Source: Mytilus trossulus (Eukaryota; Mollusca; Bivalvia; Mytilida; Mytilidae). From it: a stretch of 64,000 nt of DNA. How positions within the stretch are numbered: position 1 is the stretch's first letter; each line of letters starts with the position of its first letter. The position numbers and the translations under genes were made by a program. Below the pieces are notes generated by a model. It searched no databases. It was not told the origin of the DNA and was given only the letters and a program-made list of their open reading frames with translations. Shown one piece after another: positions 34,346 to 48,800 of this stretch. The DNA is taken from assembly GCF_036588685.1 (NCBI RefSeq), contig NC_086376.1, positions 28,247,930 to 28,311,929 on the forward strand. The letters are read 5' to 3'.

Positions 34346-37300
34346 CATTATAAAATAAAATATTAAACCGTATAAAAGTTTTTAAATTCTGACAATTTGA
34401 AAAAAATTAAAACAAAATGTAAAAACGGATAATTTCAGTAAAAAGTATAAAAACGATAAGACTGATGTGTATGATATATAATACTGTAATATTAACTTAA
34501 AATTCACATAGTGATCATAGTCGGCATTTCTAACCTTTGCGATATGCCATTCGATTTTATTAAAACGAGCTGAATTTTCACATGTATATCCGGAGCAGTT
34601 TTTTTGTATCATGGCCCGAATTGGGCAAAATTAAGTTTTTGACATCACTTGTCGTCGTTTGTCGTCGCATTCGTCGTCGTCCGTCGTCTGTTATCTTTTA
34701 CAAAGATCATCTTCTCTAAAACTTCCAAAAGTGTTCACCGTACTTGGTCGCAATCATCAAAAGGACATCTACACACAAAAAAATAGTTTCGACGACCCCG
34801 CCTGCCGACAAACTTAGCCGAAATGACTTAAATTGGTCATACCTAGCTATTGTGACAGATATTCTTTATTTCTTATTTTATTTTGGAGTCCAAAAATTTC
34901 TAAGGAGAGTGATGTATTGTGACAGATATTTAACATACATTTTTGACATAGCTGACGTTACAATTATTAATTAAATTAGTTTTAAAAGAGGAATTATAGA
35001 AAAAAAAATGTTTATGTGACTTGTAGTTTTGGCCTGGTTTTGAACCATAACCATAACTTTATTTATGCATTTTATTTTTTATTAATAATTTATAAATTCT
35101 TTCCTTATCCTGTTTTTTTATCCTGTATATTTTTTGTAATCCTGTTAGCTTAAGTAACTAATATTTTAATTCAAAGGTCTAATTTAACAGTAATTATTAT
35201 TGTTATTATTTGATATTTAGTTGGAATTGTTTGCAGTATTCTGTTATTTTTTTCAATGCATTTTAACTTTAATAAAATTGTACTTGGAAATGATTTGTAA
35301 TTACTTTGATGTTTTGTTTATTAAAAAAAATAACGAGTTTTTGGATATTCTAGTTGTCATTCGATCCCGGCCTGCCTCTACATCGGTAGCAATGCCACGC
35401 ATTATCCTAGGCATGGTCACAGCTAGTTTTCCCCATCATGTAACGACGCAGAACCAGCTCTCACAGATGTAGTCCGTCTGTTGAGAGTATATCATGAATC
35501 AACACAACAGCTAACTTCTCAATATACCGGTCAACAATGAATATACCATTCACATGGATTGCAATGTCGTCCTTTATTTTATGTTATAATAGAGACAATA
35601 ATATTGTTTTCGTCACGGTCTATCATCTGAAAAAACCACTATCATAGATAGAAAAATAACTGACAGAGCCGAAAATGTCCAGAATAATGATACTGTCATA
35701 CAAGAGTTATTTCCCTAGAACATCATTTTTTTTCACGGCAACCCAATTTTGTATTTTTGTCTTCTATTTTGAAAAAAATATAAGAGATAGAAAGAAACTT
35801 TAATATTAACAACGATCAGCAAGACAGATCTACAAATAAGTCTTCGCTAGCCAAGGGTTACGATCCACTCCAGCTCTCTTTTTTAGCGAAGATGCAAATA
35901 AGTCAACATGACCGAAATCGTTTGTCGACTATTGAAGTAATTGCTCCTTAGTATAAAGTCGATTTTCCCTTCTCTTTTTTTGCGTTTTATTTTGAAACTT
36001 ACAATGTATAAGTAATAGATACTGAAAATTTAAATAGCAAAAATAATCAGCAAGATACAATTAGGCCTAAGCCATCATAGCCGAAATTTTAGTTGACTCG
36101 TTCTTGTCTGTTAAGTTAAAAACTCTTAGATTTATCCCATTTAATAAGATGATTTTAATGTTTACAGGCTATTTAGAGCAAAATAAAACCATTTTAAAAT
36201 TTGAAGTACATTTATGGTTTACCGCCAAATTGGATTGTACAATCGCAGTACACAGTCGGTCATGACCTTTGTTTAAATCTGCAAATTTGGAGACAAATTT
36301 GCAACTTATTTGTATACAGAAACATAGGTGATGTATTGCTTTAACCGATATATTTAAAAAAATTGGAATCATTTTTTCAACTTTTAACCGTTTAAGGGGA
36401 GATCACTCTTATGGTATAAATGTTCTGATAGGGAAATTCCAACTTGTTTTCCTTGAGGCAAAATAAAAAAAGTTAGGTGACACCATTTTTCTTTTTAATT
36501 TCCAAAACTTATTATAACACTTATCTTCTCATATTTCAAATTTCCATCTCATAGATTTCTTTTTATGCATATTAAAAAAATGTCGATTTCCATAAATAAT
36601 GTATTGCAAATTAGGGCAACTTTTGCATGACTTGTAGCTTTAAAAAAAAAAGCACGGTGACCCATACTTAAAGTCTTTGCTAATGTATCTGAAAAGTGTA
36701 TAGTTTTAAAAGTTTTCAAAAAAAAATCGGTCTGAGGGTTGCACCTCACTGATTTACGTATAAATCAATTAACATTTTTTGTTTTTTATCAACTTGAAAT
36801 TGCTGGAGGAAAATATGTCTCAACATGGGATCAAAAATGTTTTTCTTTTTTTTCTTATTTCTTTCTATTGCAATTGCGTGTGCAGTATACCCAGGACTAA
36901 CATTCATAATACTAATATATAATAACTAATACACGTCCTTGAGTATACTGACTAACTTGTGAAAATGATAAGAGTTCCATTAGAAAATGTGACGTTGGCA
37001 AACACGGGATTGCATGGTAATCTTTCATAAAAGGGAAGTAATGCGATTGGGGCGCCACTCTTGGTGACAGGTAAAAACAATATGTCTGTCAAAGTTCAGT
37101 GTTTTCTTTTAAAGTTAACAAACTATCTGACAACAATCTTCCTGTAACAACTATGTAATGGAAAATCATCCTAACTAATTGAGAAGAACAAACACGATTC
37201 ACTATTATATGCGATCATATCTTGACACAGTCACAGTTTAAAAAAAACCTTGTAGGCCTTGTTTTTATGTGGGTGTTCTGCATGTAATTACAATATTTTT

Positions 37301-38417
37301 GCAATTTCGTTATAAATCTGAAGAGGTACACGTAGAGCAGTTTGCCGTTATTAAGTTGCAGACTCAACATAACTGTATTGCAGTTCTGTATATGTACATT
37401 AGAAAAACTCATACATTGTCATAGGCCATACACAATTATATTATACATGTAAATAAAAATTTCTGATTGCAAATACTAAAACAGACAGACTAATACAACT
37501 GATCAGACAGTCCCAGAACACAAACACACTCTCATACCAAATTCCAGGAATCTCCATGACCTGTTTTATGTTTGATCCATATCTTCAGCCACTGTCAAAT
37601 GATCCTTAATTTTTGCCATCGTTTAGTTTCAGCCAGTGTCAAAATTTATTATTGTTGTTCTAGATGCCACCTTTTTTGTTAGCAATTATAATCAATTGTT
37701 TGAAGTTGAATGATGCAAAGGGTCCTCCTGATTACTGTTTAAATGCCTTAGCCAAGGTATATCCAGTTAAAGATTGCTAATTTCTTGTACAGGTACAAAA
37801 TGTAGATCGACACACCTGTCAGTGTCAGAGTACATTATATAGATAGGAGATGGATTTATTATTATATTTCAGCAAATGCTTATGACAGTTTGGGTTTAAT
37901 AAATAAAGATTCAGTCCAGTTACAGGGAAAACATTTAACAAGTCAAATACATGCTTTTATATTGACTTACAATCAGCACCCCCCTTTTCAGACAAGTACA
38001 AAATAGGACCTAAAACAGAACACAATTTCATACCAAAAAAAGTTGAATCATAAATAATAACTGCAACTTGTTAGATTATCTGAAAAAAATCTGTATCATA
38101 ATTTTGAACTTATTTCATAGTTAACAATCAAATTTATACATTCAGTTTCCAGTTTACATTCAGAATCTTAAGATGCATGTTGCATTGTATATTACCAGAC
38201 ATGTGACAGAGTTGTCAAGTCACAACTGGAGATTTGGAAATTTTCAGCTGGAGTTTGGGCTTCATAACTGGAGATTTTTTATCGACATTTTAATCGACGT
38301 ACGCAATGGTTTTTTTGGTGTTTAAACTGCATATTTTCCTTTTTTGTTAATGATTCTATTATAACTCCATAGCCATTTTTACTTGATAGAAATAGAAGAT
38401 CAGGGGTTTTTAAATAT

Positions 38418-38690
38418 TTATTTATTATATATAAAGTTGAAGATAAAGTGATCAGTCATAATATATAGTTGGTAAAAGGTATCTCTGTCATTTGTCAATT
38501 TTGGTACTTCTAACTGAACAGTGATGTTGACTTGATAGAGTTGTGAGCTTTCTGGTTGGTTTGCTGTATCCATATGTTTGGTCAAGTCATTAGGTTCACC
38601 ATAGTCAGCTTTGCAACAATTGCAGTAGGCATACATATTATGTTTGAGTTCATTAAGATATTTGTCTTGAGGTTAAGTAATATAACTGTT
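38418..38690 (-). pseudogene. Possible zinc-finger fragment
   Basis: The minus strand reads YLNELKHNMYAYCNCCKADYG then LTKHMDTANQ: a C-x2-C spaced before a His, as in BED or U1-type fingers of transposase-derived proteins. It is short, has no neighbouring coding sequence and lies in a repeat-rich interval, so a dead transposon remnant is more likely than a live gene. Confidence 0.25.
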
Positions 38691-39811
38691 TAATGTTTTA
38701 ACAGCATCACAAAAAAGTCGTTGTTTATACAACTTTAATTAATCCATTGTCAGAATTTCACTTTTAATCATCCAGGCATGTGTCTTAAACTTGCTAGTTG
38801 ATCACCAGGTAATTGCCAATACTCTTTTATTGCTGTATATACAGTCTAATCCTTAACACCTTCATAGATAACTCGAGGCTATTTACCTTTTGACATCAAA
38901 ACAGTTGAAGGAAACTTCCGTTTTTCTCGGACTTTTCCTATATCAATTTCGAGTTTCTCGGACTTTTTCCCTGTCAGTATCAATTTAGTAAACAAAAAAT
39001 TCTACTGAAAATTTTTCGAGGTTGACATTTTCAAAAAGCGGAAGATTTCGAATTTTAACGGGAGGGACGGAAGAGGGTCCTAAAAACGGGAGATTTTGAC
39101 TCCCGCCGGAAGAATCACATGTATGTATTACTATGAAATTTGCTAGATACAGTAATTAAAACCTTTAGATCTTATTTATAATAAGTTGTTAACATTTGCC
39201 CTCCAAATCTCTTCAACCTTTACAAAACCAATGTGAAACAATTTTGTTGATACTGCAAATCAGCAATATCAGTTCATGACTTCTGAATATGACATTGAAA
39301 TAAAGATCCTCTAAATTTTTAAGCCCTAAACTATTGCCGAAATACAGAGAAAACAACATTGAATCTTAAGAACTGCTTTTGGTCATTCTTGACTAAGGGG
39401 AACCATGCATGTAGGCTTGGCATTGAAATTATTACAAATCTTAATGACAATAAAATTTGTGTTATTCTTTAATAAAAATTCAGATTAATTTGATTTAAAT
39501 ACAATATATCAGCTTGTTCACATTCCTTACATGGACATGATGGAGGGATGAAATACTTTCAATCACACTACATGGTATGGCATAGACACAGGTTTTGTTA
39601 TGGTGAAAGTTTCATCTAGGAGATCCCTGATTCATACAGAATATAAATACGCCAACAATCATTTTTCTAATATTTTATAAAATTTCTAATAGTTCGTTTC
39701 TATTAGCCTTATTAGAACACTTAAAATCTAAATCTTGTAAAATTGTATGTTTCAGGTAATTCAGTGTTATACATACGAGAATGTAATTTAAACTGAAAAA
39801 GTGCTCTCGTG

Positions 39812-39828
39812 ATGGAAAGAAGTGTTGG
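39812..39828 (+). CDS. AGTPBP1: CCP1 exon 1 (start codon)
   Basis: ATG GAA AGA AGT GTT GG is followed by GTAAGT. It leaves two bases that join the first base of exon 2 to give Met-Glu-Arg-Ser-Val-Gly-Leu-Ile-Gly-Leu, which lines up with the SRIVGLL-type N-terminus of vertebrate CCP1. The phase fit is good, but the exon is tiny. Confidence 0.6.
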
Positions 39829-42800
39829 GTAAGTACCAGAACCAAGAAAAATCTAACCCAACATTCTGTTTACTCTTATCCTGTATACTTAATAGTTAGT
39901 AAAATTGAGAATGGACATGGGGAATATGTCAAAGAGACAACAACCCAGCCAAATAGCAGAAAACAACTGAAGGCCACCAATGAGTCTTTAATACAGCAAG
40001 AAAATCTAAAACCAGGAAGCCTGCTTTAGCTCGGCCCTAAACAAAAATATATGTACTAATTCAAGGATAAAGGACGTCATACTAAACTCCTTCATAAGAA
40101 AAACAACATAAAACAACAATGTCAAGATTCCAGGCAAGACAGGCACATGATAATGCAATAGGATTCTAAAGGGATTTTTCATTGCTCATTATTTTTAAGC
40201 TTATCCATTAGAATATCAAAATGCAAATAAAGGAATAGTATGATAAAAAGCAACTGAGAAGCCTTTATAGGATTTGCATGGGATTGACTTTGATTCCTTG
40301 TTAACCAAAGAAAGTTGTATTTATTGCTACTCTTCTGTTCCAATGAGAATTCAAACTATAAAAACTCTTTTATTAGGAAGAATTAAATGTCGATCATATC
40401 TATACCAAATTATCAATTACACTAATGGACACTAAAAACAACAATCTCACCATAACTACAGTACAGTATTAATCAGTTCAGACTTTACCTCAGACAGTTC
40501 TCACTGTTAAATACTGTAAATTCAGAAATTATTGCAATTTTGTCATTTGAGGGGAAAATACGATTTTAATTTTTGCAATATTGAGAAACAATCCTGTTAA
40601 ATTGATAAAAAAAAATCAAAATGCGAGTTTAAACTGTTTCGAATATAACCCTGTCGCATTTTTCGCAATAATAAGAACATTGCAATCGTATTTGAATTTA
40701 CAGTAGGCTGTTTTATGTATATGTTACTATTAAATGTTTTGTAACCTACTTACCAACTTATGGTCTGTAGTGTGCCTGATGAAAGTTTAAGTAACATATA
40801 TCGTGATCATGAATTTGTATCATGATCATAGTTTGTACACGTCATTGTCATAAGGTTATACTTTTATTTTCCATGTTAGCTTGTGTAAAGCATATACATT
40901 GTTTGTTCATATAATATATTACATATACTTGTTATTGAAAATTAAGAGTAGACTGATAGGGCTTTTCCAGCAATTGGATAATATTGGTGGAAAGGATGCT
41001 AAGCCTATATATTGTTTGCACATGTTTATTTTACATATAATTGTTATTGAAGGTCCAGACTGATAGGACTTTTCCAGCAATTCGATAATATTGGTGGAAA
41101 GGTTGCTAAGCCAATATATTGTTTGCACGTGTTTATGTTACATATAATTGCTATTGAAGGTCGAGACTGATAGGACTTTTCCAGCAGTTAGATAAGATTG
41201 GTGGAAAGGCTGCTAAGAACCCATCCTCTACAGATGACCTACAACAGATCAGATACGTTACATCTAAAATATACCAGCTACTTAACCAGCAAGGTATTGT
41301 ATTCACAGATCAGATACGTTACATCTAAAATATACCAGCTACTTAACCAACAAGGTATTGTATTCACAGATCAGATACGTTACATCTAAAATATACCAGC
41401 TACTTAACTAACAAGGTATTGTATTCACAGATCAGATATGTTACATCTAAAATATACCAGCTACTTAACCAACAAGGTATTGTATTCACAGATCAGATAC
41501 GTTACATCTAAAATATACCAGCTACTTAACCAACAAGGTATTGTATTCACATATTAGATATGTTACATCTAAAATATACCAGCTACTTAACCAACAAGGT
41601 ATTGTATTCACAGATCAGATATGTTACATCTAAATATACCAGCTACTTAACCAACATGGTATTCAAAGATAACATTTAAAAAATTACAGCTGGCAAAGTA
41701 GTAACCTCACATGAGATTTTTATAAAAAATAATTTAACACTACAAGCTTGAAATACAAAAAATATTGAACACACACATGTTATACATGTGCATGTCAAAT
41801 AGGCTTTAATGTCAGAATATAAAAGTCTTTTAAGATACATGCATGTTCATGTAACTAACCAATTTTGGACATGAGGAATCCATTAACTACTGGGAAGACA
41901 TGGCATAATGGCAATAGTATTGTAGGCTAGACATTCATCTGTAGTTTAAAGCAGTTGAAAATACAAAATTGATGTTCCTTGTAAGCATAACTTGTAAACT
42001 CATCTAAATGCTAATTGCTGGTTGTTTTTTTTTACAGTAAATGTTAAAACAATTTATGTCAGAAAGAAACTTTTATCATTGGTAATCATACAAAAATTTC
42101 ATGTTTTGTGAACTGAATGAAGGAAGTTATATATAATTTTTTACATGCATTTATCAGAGGATTTATCAAAATCGTTCAAGAGCAATGTCTCAAATTAAGT
42201 TAATTTTTTTTATTTTCAGAAAAAATTCACAGAGATTCAGTTCTGAAGAATGCAGCACAGCTAGATTTAATCTTGTGTACTTTAAGGGTGAGTGTAAGAT
42301 TCATTTGAACCAAACAAAATCACTCATTCTAATGCAACAACGTTTGTAACGTTCATTTTGATTGGATAACGTCACTTATTTACATAGCATCAATTGACAA
42401 TGATGCTATGGGACGTATACGCAAGCGCAGACGGCATATGACAGATTTTAAATACATATTTTAATGTTGTTTTCTGTCAGTTTCATTGGAATGGAGATAA
42501 CAACATTGTATTTAAGCTCTGACGGCAGCAATTGGGGATTTGATGGTCGCAAATACCCATTTACTGTCTCCACTCACGTGTCGCCAATAAACTTCATTTG
42601 AGGCCATCAAATTCTTAATTGATGCCGTCCGAGCTTAAAATACAATATTGTTATCTCCTAAGTTTAGTAATATATATTGGTGTTTAATTCAGATTTATGA
42701 ATGTTTTTTTCTGTTTTGATCTCATACAAACGCCCAAACATGAAACATAACCCAACACAGTCTGTAAATCAGTTTTGTTTCTGTTTATTGTATTGTTCTT

Positions 42801-45800
42801 ACAATAACTAATATTGTCCAAAAAGGGGAAATAAATCAATATATTAAAATAAATATTAGGGCACTTTCAATGTAATTTAACTTCCTCCAATACCTTTTAC
42901 GGTTTCATGTTTTTGTATGTATTACCATAGATACAAAGACTCAAAACTAAAGATTACACAGCTAAATATTGTATCTTTGAAAAATATTGTCAGCATTTCA
43001 ATTATATATGTTTTTGCAGGATACAATTCTACTTTGTAACCATCCAGTTCTTAACTATCGACACAAGGAAATTCACAACAGCTTGTTTGGTATTGATTAA
43101 TGTTTAATATTGATATATATTAATTGTATCATTTCAGAATTGTTCAGATCGAGCAGTTGTTGTAAATATAATACATATTCTTTTGGAGCTATTGGGGAAA
43201 ACTCGTAAGTTTACAGTTCTACATAACAAATTTACTGGAACTTTTAAAACTTACATTCAAACATAGTACATGTTCTGAAACTGTTTGGAAAAACTCATAG
43301 TTAAGGGTAATATATATACTAGTCTCTTTCTTTGCAGTTTAGAATAATTTTTGATTGGTTGCTGCTCATTTATTATTTCTGAGAAAAAAAACTGACAAAT
43401 CTATGGCATTTTTATGAACTTATTTCATATGAAGTAACATTAGAATAGAATTTGATACAGAAAATTTAACCCAATTGAGATTTATACAAAAGCACTGAAG
43501 AAAGAAAACAATGAAGAAACAATGTCTGTTGAAATAATACAGGGAAAAAACTTGGGTTTCAGTTGTGTATCAAACTGTTAGCCTTAGATTTTTAAATTTA
43601 TATAGCTTATAAATTAGTATTATTTAATTGTAGTAGTTAATCCAGGTAGTATTGTTACACAGTAGTAATTTCCATTTTGTTCAAGTCTTGTTTGGGCATT
43701 TTCAGTTGACACACTTAAGTGTATCCTTTTACACCAACCTTATTATAATATAACCCAAAGTGTCTTTCATTGTCATGTAAATTTAAAAGAACATGCTTTC
43801 AATTTTTTAAAATGAAATTATAGAAAAAACAATTTTGATAGATACAAATAACAGATATAATTGTGATCTGTTATTATTTTAAAAGTAACTGTGTAGTTAA
43901 TGTATATGAAAAAGCATCAGTTTGGGGCTTGTAAAGAAAGTTATTTCCAAGCTGGTAAATAAGCTTCAAAGTTAAAATGCACCCAAAAGAACATGTGTCA
44001 TTTTGCTTTAATTGTTGTTGATCAGCACATTTTGTTGTCTAAAACACCTTCCTTTATCCACAATAAAACATTAGCACATAAATCATGATTTATGCATCTT
44101 AAATATTGTTTACAATGACCATTTAAATGTATTATCATGACTTAGAAATATTTTTATAAAACCTGTAATTTCATATTAACAATTGATTTTCACTTTCAGG
44201 ACAAGCTCCTACATATACATGTAAAAAACTTATAAATTCCCATATGGTGCATTCATAGAGTAAATTCTTGTTAAGACCTTGATGATCTTATTATTGTTAT
44301 TTGTTTGTAGAGGTTGGAAAAAGATCTAGTGCCCTAGTCAGTGCTAACACTACCAATATTTTATTACAATGTATGGTGAGAGAAACTGAAGATAATGTGA
44401 CCAATGATGATTTGTTGATATTAGCCCATCAAGTGCTGGCAAAACTGTCAAGTAAAGGTAATATATGATTCTATATTTTATAATAAATGTAATGCACAGT
44501 GACTTGATATATGTGATTTAAAATGATTGTATGTCTGAAGTAAATTATGTTTGCACAATCTTTAAACTGCACTATTACTTGTTATATCTTTTATTACTTA
44601 TAGCTATGAAGTAAAGTTTGATATTCAGTAAAGATGAAATAAGATGACAAGATGAGTAATGGTTTTCCAGGCTTAACATAAGTTTTTGGTAAAGATTGCA
44701 TAAAATGCAATCAAAATCCTATGTAACTGACTTGATATCTAAATATTCTAAGTCTTATCACTACCTTTTTTTAATACACAAAATATAGTGCATTGATCAT
44801 AACATTCTTTACAACCTATGCATGAACATTTCAAGAAAATTTATTTATGTAATATATGCTCAGATATTCAAGTCACAAAACAATGTAACACCTGTCAAGA
44901 AAATTACATAATTTTTTGCAAGATGCAGGAATCTGTTATAAAATCTTAAATGATGTCATTGTTAAAGTCATCTTAAAAAAATAGAGTTATCTCCCATTGT
45001 CAACCATTTGAATAAACTACAACCAAAGCTTTATTGAGAATGCAACATTTAATTTTACTTCCCACTGATAAATTGACACAATCTTTACCCTTCTGGATTA
45101 CATTATGGGATTACACCAATTTATAAATTTAAAGCAGCTAATTATGTTTTGTGTTTTAAACATACCAACCCTTCATACACAAGTATCCCTTTCATGTAAA
45201 AGTCATCTTTTAAAAAATGGAGTTATCTCCCATTGTCAACCATTTGAATAAACTACAACCAAAGCCGTATTGAGGATGCAACATTTAATTTTACTTCCCA
45301 CCTATAAATTGACACAATGTTTACCCTTCAGTGCTTACAAGCTCTTTGATTACATTATGGGATAACACCAATTTATTAATTTAAAGCAGCTAATTATTTT
45401 TTATGTTTTAACATAACAACCCTTCATACCCAAGTATCCATTTTATGTTAAGTCATCTTAAAAAAATTGGAGTTATCTCCCTGGGTCCCATTGTCAACAA
45501 TTTGAATGAACTACAACCAAAGATTTATTGAGAATGCAACATTTAATTTTACTTCCACCAATAAATTGACACAATCTTTAACCCTTGAGTGCTTTTGTGT
45601 TTTTAACATACCAACTCTTCATACCCAAATACTCATTTCATTTTAAGTATTCTATCATACTGGATATTTACCAGGTATTGGTTCAATATGGCTTCTAATT
45701 TTACAATTTATAAACTTATATTTTCAGATAGGAAATTTTCAACGAAAGCTCGATTACACAGAACACTGCTGATTACTCTGTCATTGATAAAGAGTAATAT

Positions 45801-48800
45801 ATGTCAGTTTAAAAACCTACAATGTTTGTTACAAGTGTTCAAATCATACACCAACAACAGTAAGTAATAGTATTCTTACTTGTTAAAAAAAATCTTGATT
45901 CAAGAAATGCTCACATTATATATTTTTTTCCTCTTTCTACACAGTAATACACCTTATTGCTATTTGTCCGCCATTACTGGATATTGCACAGGTTCCTGTA
46001 AAATTTTGACGTCATAAAACAAAATATCTGACACCAAAAAGGAAAAGTGATTGTTGTTTGCATCAAAAGTTCAAGTGGCTGGGTCAGCCGGGATTAGCGA
46101 TAAGGTGTATTCTCTAGCTTTATTTCAGCTCTCTTAAAACACATAGATGCTAACGTCAGTTGTCTCTAGTTTTCTTTGATAACTTGTCATACAGTGTGTG
46201 TGATTTAGTTAGCCAACTTTATTGGTGTGCTGTCTCATCAATGTGTATACCACAACTTCTTTATTTACATTTAAGACGAGATGTAGAATTGCTATGTTGA
46301 ATGACAATTCAGTGCCAATAAATCAACAAAGGCTTATTATTAAAGATAAGATAGGTTTTACCATACAACCTTGTTAATTATGATAGTCCACTTAACATAG
46401 CTGAATTTTCAAACTTTAATACACAAGGTTTAAATTTTTTCAATTTAAATATCTGGAGTTGATAAATATTATACTCTTAAGGGTCAAGTGACAAACTCAG
46501 TTTCTTTAATGATTTATTGGGAATTGTCCTCTCAAAATATATTGATATATTGAGCTTAACGTTTTAAAAGATTTAAATATTTCGTATTATAGGTGTGAAT
46601 GCTTCATATTTGGGAAAGCACAATGCTATCCCTCCTATGTTCAGAGTGATTCAACAGTGTGGAAGAAAACATACTACAGTACTCAAACTAGCACTGGAAA
46701 TTGTATACAACGTAACCAAATCTAGTATGTATTTTATATTGTAAACTTAAGCAATCAAGAACCGTAAAGTTATTTATATAACATAACCAAATCTAGTCCA
46801 TATTTTATATAACCTAACCAAATCTAATAAGTTTTTTACTAGTAAGTATTCATGAAATGTGGTACAGAAAAATGTAAAATTTGTACAACCGCAATTTTTT
46901 TCGTAGCTGTATAATGGTATGGCAATTTCATTGTTATTGTCACTGTTGTTGTCATCTAGGATATTTGGTTTCCAGAACAGTTAATTGAGAACAATTGTAT
47001 GGATCTCCATGAAATTAAACTTCAATGTTCTATTCTATATGAGGAAGGTTGGGAATGATTTAGGGGGGGGGGGGGGATATTGTCCTAACTGTCTATGAAA
47101 AAGGGGCCAAAAGCAAAGATTCATCTTGTTTCAGGACAGTACTTGTATGTAAGTGTATGGATATCTATGAGATTGTACCACAAGGTTCCATACCTCAATG
47201 GATATTGATTTTGCAGTTATGGCTTAAATTGGTTAGGAACAAGGAGTTGAAAACAACTGACAATTGCTTCTATTTATCATTTGAATTACCGCAAGTTGAT
47301 GATTTTTAAGGTGGTACCCAACACTTTCACTAAAATTAATTTGGCTCCTTTAATTTTCCTAAAATTTTGACAATGTATTTACTTTGACCCTTTAACAAAA
47401 ATATAAAAATTTTAAAAATTTTGAACCAAATGTTTTGTCAGAAAAATTACACCAGTTATATAGCAGTTTGACAAACACCAATTTTGATCATTGAGAACCT
47501 TATATTCCCTTAACAACACAATGTAATTAAAACATTAAGCTGACTTTACAGAGTTATCTCCCTGTAGTGTTAGGTACCACCTTAGATATGAGAAATATGT
47601 CTACTGTTGATTTATTATGTGTTAATGTTGTTTTTTTTTTGTATTTTATAGGAAACAATGCTGCTAGGACTATAGGAGGAGAACATGTACCACATTTGTT
47701 AGGTTTATACCAAGACTGGCACCAGTTAGATACTAAACATAGACATGTAAACATCAGAAAGGCTATTCTGAATATTCTTAAAAATATCACCAACCTCAGT
47801 AAGTATTACTTACATACATGTACTTATGTATACACAGACATGTAAACATCAGAAAGGCTATCCTGAATATTCTTAAAAATATCACCAACCTCAGTAAGTA
47901 TTACTTACATACATGTTCTTATACACAGACATGTAAACATCAGAAAGGCTATTCTAAATATCCTTAAAAATATCACCAACCTCAGTAAGTATTACTTACA
48001 TACATGTACTTATGTATACACAGACATGTAAACATCAGAAAGGCTATCCTGAATATTCTTAAAAATATCACCAACCTTAGTAAGTATTACTTAAGTATGT
48101 TCCATAAAAACCTACATGGGACTGCGGGAAGGCACATTGAAATCATGACTATGGGTAAGTTGTCAAGAACAGTGAAAATATAATGGTTTAAATGAAATAG
48201 CCCTACATATATACAGATGCTAAACACATACATGTTAACTTCTTTGAATTTCAAAAAAGCTCAAATATTTTTCAACTCTGAATTTTGAGATTTAGTCCAG
48301 TACATGATCTACATAAAGCTCTAAAGCTATTATGATGCAAGCTATATTTATGCTTCCATTAAATTCTTTAATTTAGTTAGTTTTTCATTGTTGTAATTAT
48401 AACTATATGTATTCCTTGAGTGGATTTCTTAATTTACATAAATGTTTAAATTTCTAGCTTTTAAAATTTGGCTTTATTATACCTTGTCCTAATTGAAGTT
48501 ATTATTCATTGACAGAATCAGGAAGAAAAGCATTAGCCGATGCTAATGGGATACAAATTTTATATGATACTGCCCAGGATGTTATAGATTGTCGAGAGAT
48601 GGAGAGTTTGATACTGCTGGCCAGTGTGATAATGAGAAAATGTTGCCCTAGAAATAAACTACCATGTGATATTAGGAGTCCAGTCAAATTTGAACTGCCA
48701 GAATCTGAACTTTACCCTGAAAGTACCAGACAAGGTAACAATGTTATACTTTATCAGTATATTTATTGGAATATGGAGATTGTGATTACTGTTTAATTTG

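Larger units (their letters stand above)
32752..39700. other. Intergenic region between divergent genes
   Basis: Separates the minus-strand KY-like gene from the plus-strand carboxypeptidase gene. It holds an inverted family B copy (34075-34345), a CGTCGT-rich microsatellite-like tract (about 34650-34690), the diverged family at 35800-36150, and a GC-richer decayed insert at about 38930-39115 (TCTCGGACTTTTTCC, CGGGAGGGACGGAAGAGGG). No convincing exon was found; 5' UTR exons of either neighbour could be hidden here. Confidence 0.5.

Noticed and set aside
41246-41680. CRISPR-like regular repeats
   Set aside because: There are no unique spacers between repeats; the whole 61-bp unit is repeated and contains exon sequence. 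The same applies to the 72-bp array at 58429-59085.
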